DNA from: Pseudovibrio ascidiaceicola
GTDB taxonomy: Bacteria; Pseudomonadota; Alphaproteobacteria; Rhizobiales; Stappiaceae
Direction: 5' to 3'
Assembly: GCF_900114245.1 (NCBI RefSeq)
Contig: NZ_FOSK01000019.1
Location: 1-64,000 of the forward strand
DNA length: 64,000 bases
A model generated the notes under the pieces. It saw only the letters and a list, made by a program, of their open reading frames with translations, ran no database searches and was not told the origin of the DNA. This document shows, piece by piece, positions 61,012 through 64,000 of this stretch (its first letter is position 1; each line of letters opens with the position of its first letter). A program made the translations under genes and the position numbers.

Positions 61012-62198
61012 GCTTCAGCCTCGCTGAGTTCCAGCATTTGCGTAGAAGCAAGTACCGCGTGTAGTTGCAGCAAGAGAAGCCCGAAGCAACTGATGGCGAA
61101 GACGAACCAGTAGTAGTTTGCTGCGGGGAACCCCACGATGAGCAGGGAGAGCAGGAAGCCGAAGAGGGTTCGCTGGATGTAGGTCAGGGAGCTGATGACG
61201 GAGAGGTAGCTGCCAAAAATATCTTTTTCAACCATGCTCATAATGTAGGTGTTGAAGGCAACACGCTCAGCTGATCCCATTGCGCCAAGGAGTCCCGCGC
61301 AGATCACAATAGTCGGGAAGTTCGGAAACAGGCTGATCGTGAGCAGTGCAAGACTGAAAATCGCCAGGCAGGCGCGCATGATCATTATGGCTGATCCGGT
61401 GGAAACGATCCGGCTGATGAGGAAGCCGGAGAGCGCTGCGCCTAAGCCATAGGAGATGGAGAGTTTTGCAAGGGCTGAGACATCCAGTTTGAGCACACCG
61501 CTTAGATAGATGGGGTGCACAATGTTGAGCATCATGACGGCAACGAATGTAATGTTGGCGCAAACCCCAAGCAGCACCAAGTCCTTTCGTTTGAGGATAC
61601 TGCGGAAAACGGCGCGCGAGACGCGTGCGCGCGCTGGCCTTGCTTGCTGCGTGTATGGAATGAAGCACAGCAGAATTGCAGAGAGAAGCATCAGGCCGCC
61701 GTTCAGTTGCAGCAGGAACTGGAAGTCGCTGCTCTTGACGGCATAAATCATCAGCAAGCCCACGACAAAACTGGAAACCTGCATCTCCACTTGCATCCAG
61801 CCGTTTACTTTTCCGCGCTCATCTTCCGCAAAAACTTCCTGAATGAAGGCTGTCAGAGCGTTGTAAAAAAACAGAAAGAAAACCTGCGAGGCGAAGTAGA
61901 ACACACTCAAACTGGCGACTTTAAGAAATGAATTGCCATAGGCGACGGATGCAATCTGTAAGACAATCGCCATCATCACGATGCAAACCATCAGGGTTGA
62001 TCGTCGTGAAAATCTGTCCACCACTCTGCCGGAGACGGGTGCCAGAAAGATCAGTAAAGCAGTGGCATAGGTTGCTGTGAAGGCGAGAACTTTCTCACCA
62101 CCAAGCGTCTCTGACAGTTCCCAGGGGACGACCGTTAGCGCGATCCCCATAGCAATGGATGCAATAAAATTCGAGAACGTTAAAACAACAAGCTTCAT
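61008..62198 (-). CDS. Major facilitator superfamily transporter
   Basis: 396 residues, 12 helices by hydrophobicity. The cytoplasmic loop 2-3 motif is recognisable as GRVVDRFSRRSTL. The second half starts after RARVSRAVFRSILKRKDLVL. Convergent with the deaminase gene and overlapping its end by 4 bp. A purine/nucleoside export or import role is possible from position only. Confidence 0.85.
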   Translation of the reverse strand: MKLVVLTFSNFIASIAMGIALTVVPWELSETLGGEKVLAFTATYATALLIFLAPVSGRVVDRFSRRSTLMVCIVMMAIVLQIASVAYGNSFLKVASLSVFYFASQVFFLFFYNALTAFIQEVFAEDERGKVNGWMQVEMQVSSFVVGLLMIYAVKSSDFQFLLQLNGGLMLLSAILLCFIPYTQQARPARARVSRAVFRSILKRKDLVLLGVCANITFVAVMMLNIVHPIYLSGVLKLDVSALAKLSISYGLGAALSGFLISRIVSTGSAIMIMRACLAIFSLALLTISLFPNFPTIVICAGLLGAMGSAERVAFNTYIMSMVEKDIFGSYLSVISSLTYIQRTLFGFLLSLLIVGFPAANYYWFVFAISCFGLLLLQLHAVLASTQMLELSEAEA

Positions 62199-62412
62199 CT
62201 GAATATCCCCCCGGCTTCAATGGAGCATATTTAGAAAGTAAAAACTATCTTTATTTGATAAAATGATATCTCACACTAAAATATGACCCGAATAATTGTT
62301 CTATATTTCTCAATAGTAAGTGAGTTTGCGGACTGTTCAGCCTCAAGAAACCTATGGAGTCTATAGGCCCCTGTCCCTTATGCTGGATGTGTTGGGTTGA
62401 GGATATATCAAA

Positions 62413-63321
62413 ATGGAACTTTGGATTCCGATCACCATTGCAGCGGCGTTTAGCCAGAACTTGCGTTCAGCGCTGCAAAAGCACCTAAAAGGTAAAATCG
62501 GAACCACCGGAGCCACGTTTATCCGCTTTGGCTTTGGTTTCCCCATCGCAGTGTTTTATCTTGCGGTGATCCTCAAGATAACTGGAGAGTCTGTTCCTGA
62601 TGTGGGAACCACCTTCTACTGGGCTGCCGCGTTTGGCGGCTTAGCGCAGATTATTGCCACCTTCTTGCTCGTGCACCTGTTCTCCTATCGGAATTTTGCG
62701 GTCGGTACGGCGTATTCCAAGACAGAACCGGTTCAGGCCGCGTTGTTCGGCTTCATCTTGCTGGGAGAGCAATTAACACCGCTCGGCATGGGCGCGATTG
62801 CGTTGGGGATCATCGGTGTGTTGTTCATCAGCTTTGGCAAGCAACGTCCATCGGGTTCTATGGTGCTGTCTACGCTGGTTGGTAAGCCAGCGTTGATTGG
62901 CTTGGCGTCAGCTGCATTCTTTGGGGCATCGGCTGCGTTCTACCGCACAGCTTCACTCTCCGTTGAAGCCGACTCCTTCTTGCTGCAGGCGGCATTCACG
63001 CTGGTGTGTGTGACGGCCTTTCAGACCGTTGTCATGGGCAGTTGGATGACTGTGACATGTCCTGCAGAGTTACGCGCAGCGATACGAAACTGGCGCTTGT
63101 CAGGTTTGGTCGGGCTTGCGGGCATTGCCGGGTCCATCGGCTGGTTTACGGCAATGACGTTGCAGCAAGTGGCGTATGTGCGCGCGCTGGCTCAGATTGA
63201 GCTGGTGTTTACGCTGGCCGCATCCTGGATGTTCTTCCGTGAGAAGATCACACCGATTGAGCTGGCAGGGTGCGTGCTTGTTGCCCTTGGCGGCGTCGGT
63301 ATTGTTATTGCTGCCAGCTAA
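62413..63321 (+). CDS. EamA/DMT-family membrane transporter
   Basis: 302 residues with ten hydrophobic helices in two repeats; the second repeat carries EKITPIELAGCVLVALGGVG, matched by GEQLTPLGMGAIALGIIGVL in the first. This double EamA pattern is typical of small-metabolite exporters. Substrate unknown. ATG 62413; the 214-bp gap upstream is AT-rich and probably contains promoters for both this gene and the divergent MFS gene. Confidence 0.88.
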   Translation: MELWIPITIAAAFSQNLRSALQKHLKGKIGTTGATFIRFGFGFPIAVFYLAVILKITGESVPDVGTTFYWAAAFGGLAQIIATFLLVHLFSYRNFAVGTAYSKTEPVQAALFGFILLGEQLTPLGMGAIALGIIGVLFISFGKQRPSGSMVLSTLVGKPALIGLASAAFFGASAAFYRTASLSVEADSFLLQAAFTLVCVTAFQTVVMGSWMTVTCPAELRAAIRNWRLSGLVGLAGIAGSIGWFTAMTLQQVAYVRALAQIELVFTLAASWMFFREKITPIELAGCVLVALGGVGIVIAAS

Positions 63322-63327
63322 GGCGTT

Positions 63328-64000
63328 TTAACTGCCTTTACGGCCAACAGCGTTGGTTGGCGTGCCCTTTTGGAAGCTTTCCATATGAGAGATCAGCTGA
63401 TCCCAAAGGGTCTGCATGGCTTCTTCTGAAGCCCAGGCCACATGTGGAGTTACGATCACGTTTGGCCGCTCCAGAATGCTGAGCAGGGGATTATCCTCCT
63501 GCGGTGGTTCTGTGGTGAGCACGTCAAATCCTGCTGCCGCGATTTGCTGCTTGTCGAGCGCCTGAACCAGTGCAGCTTCATCCACCAGCCCGCCACGAGA
63601 AGTGTTAATGACGATTGGCTTTTGAGGCATTGCCTCGAACTCAGGCGTGGAGATGATACCGCGTGTTTCTGGAGTTAGCGGCGTGTGCAGGGAGATGACA
63701 TCGCTGGTCGTGATCACCTCTTGCCAGGCGGTGTAGCCAACGCGGACCTCTGTCGCTCCCTTGCGCTCGGCAAATACAACGTCCATGCCCAGAGCTTCGC
63801 CAATGCGCGCGGTGCCCTTGCCCAATGTACCTGAGCCAATGATGCCCAGACGCGAGCCAGCCAAATCTTTGATTGGGTGGTTGAAGAAGCAGAATTTGCC
63901 TGACTTCTGCCATTCGCCGTTGATCACGTCTTCACGGTAACCCACCAGCGAACGACGAAGAGCGAAGATGAGAGCGAAAGCATGTTCCGGAACGGTGTTG
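63328..64000 (-). CDS. D-2-hydroxyacid dehydrogenase (5' end beyond the window)
   Basis: About 224 C-terminal residues are present; the start lies past the right edge. The NAD-binding domain shows GIIGSGTLGKGTARIGEA (Rossmann GxGxxG), NTSRGGLVDEAAL with the family's NTARG-like block, and TTEPPQEDNPLL with the catalytic Glu, then TPHVAWAS with the catalytic His. The visible N-terminal part (VPEHAFALIFALRR) is the hinge region. Likely glycerate or hydroxypyruvate reductase-like. The stop is 6 bp from the EamA stop, convergent. Confidence 0.9.
   Translation of the reverse strand, partial: NTVPEHAFALIFALRRSLVGYREDVINGEWQKSGKFCFFNHPIKDLAGSRLGIIGSGTLGKGTARIGEALGMDVVFAERKGATEVRVGYTAWQEVITTSDVISLHTPLTPETRGIISTPEFEAMPQKPIVINTSRGGLVDEAALVQALDKQQIAAAGFDVLTTEPPQEDNPLLSILERPNVIVTPHVAWASEEAMQTLWDQLISHMESFQKGTPTNAVGRKGS

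Overview
The window looks like the chromosome of a marine-type alphaproteobacterium. Supporting evidence: a napEFDABC operon in the usual alphaproteobacterial order, two IalB-family genes, a choline-sulfatase, an ArsM-type methyltransferase, an Opp/Nik-type sugar operon and a Rhizobiales-style palindromic repeat at 26484-26540. A Pseudovibrio-like genome is my best guess, from memory of family content rather than from a search. No rRNA, tRNA, CRISPR array or insertion sequence was found.

Layout. 1-82: the 5' end of a secreted-protein gene running off the left edge. 259-7549 (minus): a six-gene operon with a family 5 binding protein, two permeases, two ATPases and a GH95 glycosidase. 7585-18178: small regulatory and enzyme genes, including two DUF2946-like proteins, a frameshifted SprA-type metalloprotease gene, TetR, ArsR-VOC and AraC genes, and a remnant of a mobile-element protein. 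18195-25672: an accessory-looking block with a GSU2403-type nucleotidyltransferase, two mosaic 292-codon genes inside a tandem duplication, a crotonase, and a kinase/pseudokinase pair. 25818-32910: a Crp/Fnr regulator, a methyltransferase-GT29 fusion, and a sulfide/persulfide oxidation operon (DUF2892, Blh, DUF442-SQR fusion, SulP). 33010-36242: hydrolase, amine permease, ArsM. 36806-51218: two copies of a trimeric autotransporter + IalB pair flanking napEFDABC, an RND efflux pump with its TetR regulator, and a PaaI thioesterase. 51777-56308: class II aldolase and PfkB kinase behind a structured leader, then a HupE/UreJ metal-transport set. 56596-64000: choline-sulfatase, LysR, nucleoside hydrolase + adenosine deaminase-like + MFS, EamA, and a truncated 2-hydroxyacid dehydrogenase.

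How parts work together. The first operon should import and hydrolyse a (probably fucosylated or L-galactosylated) saccharide. Nap supports periplasmic nitrate reduction and has an FNR-type box upstream of napE. The 28-33 kb operon oxidises sulfide to persulfide and sulfite, with SulP as a candidate anion exporter. The autotransporter/IalB pairs, the kinase pair with PPxY motifs and the GT29 fusion suggest surface or host interaction; that is inference.

Most unusual items: (i) a predicted kinase with two PPxY motifs and an acidic repeat beside a degenerate pseudokinase paralogue; (ii) two mosaic 292-codon genes sharing an almost identical 348-bp leader, separated and flanked by a 10-N14-10 inverted repeat; (iii) two diverged copies of a structured non-coding element (17505-17752 and 36523-36783) with apparently compensatory stem changes; (iv) the methyltransferase-GT29 fusion; (v) the duplicated autotransporter/IalB module.
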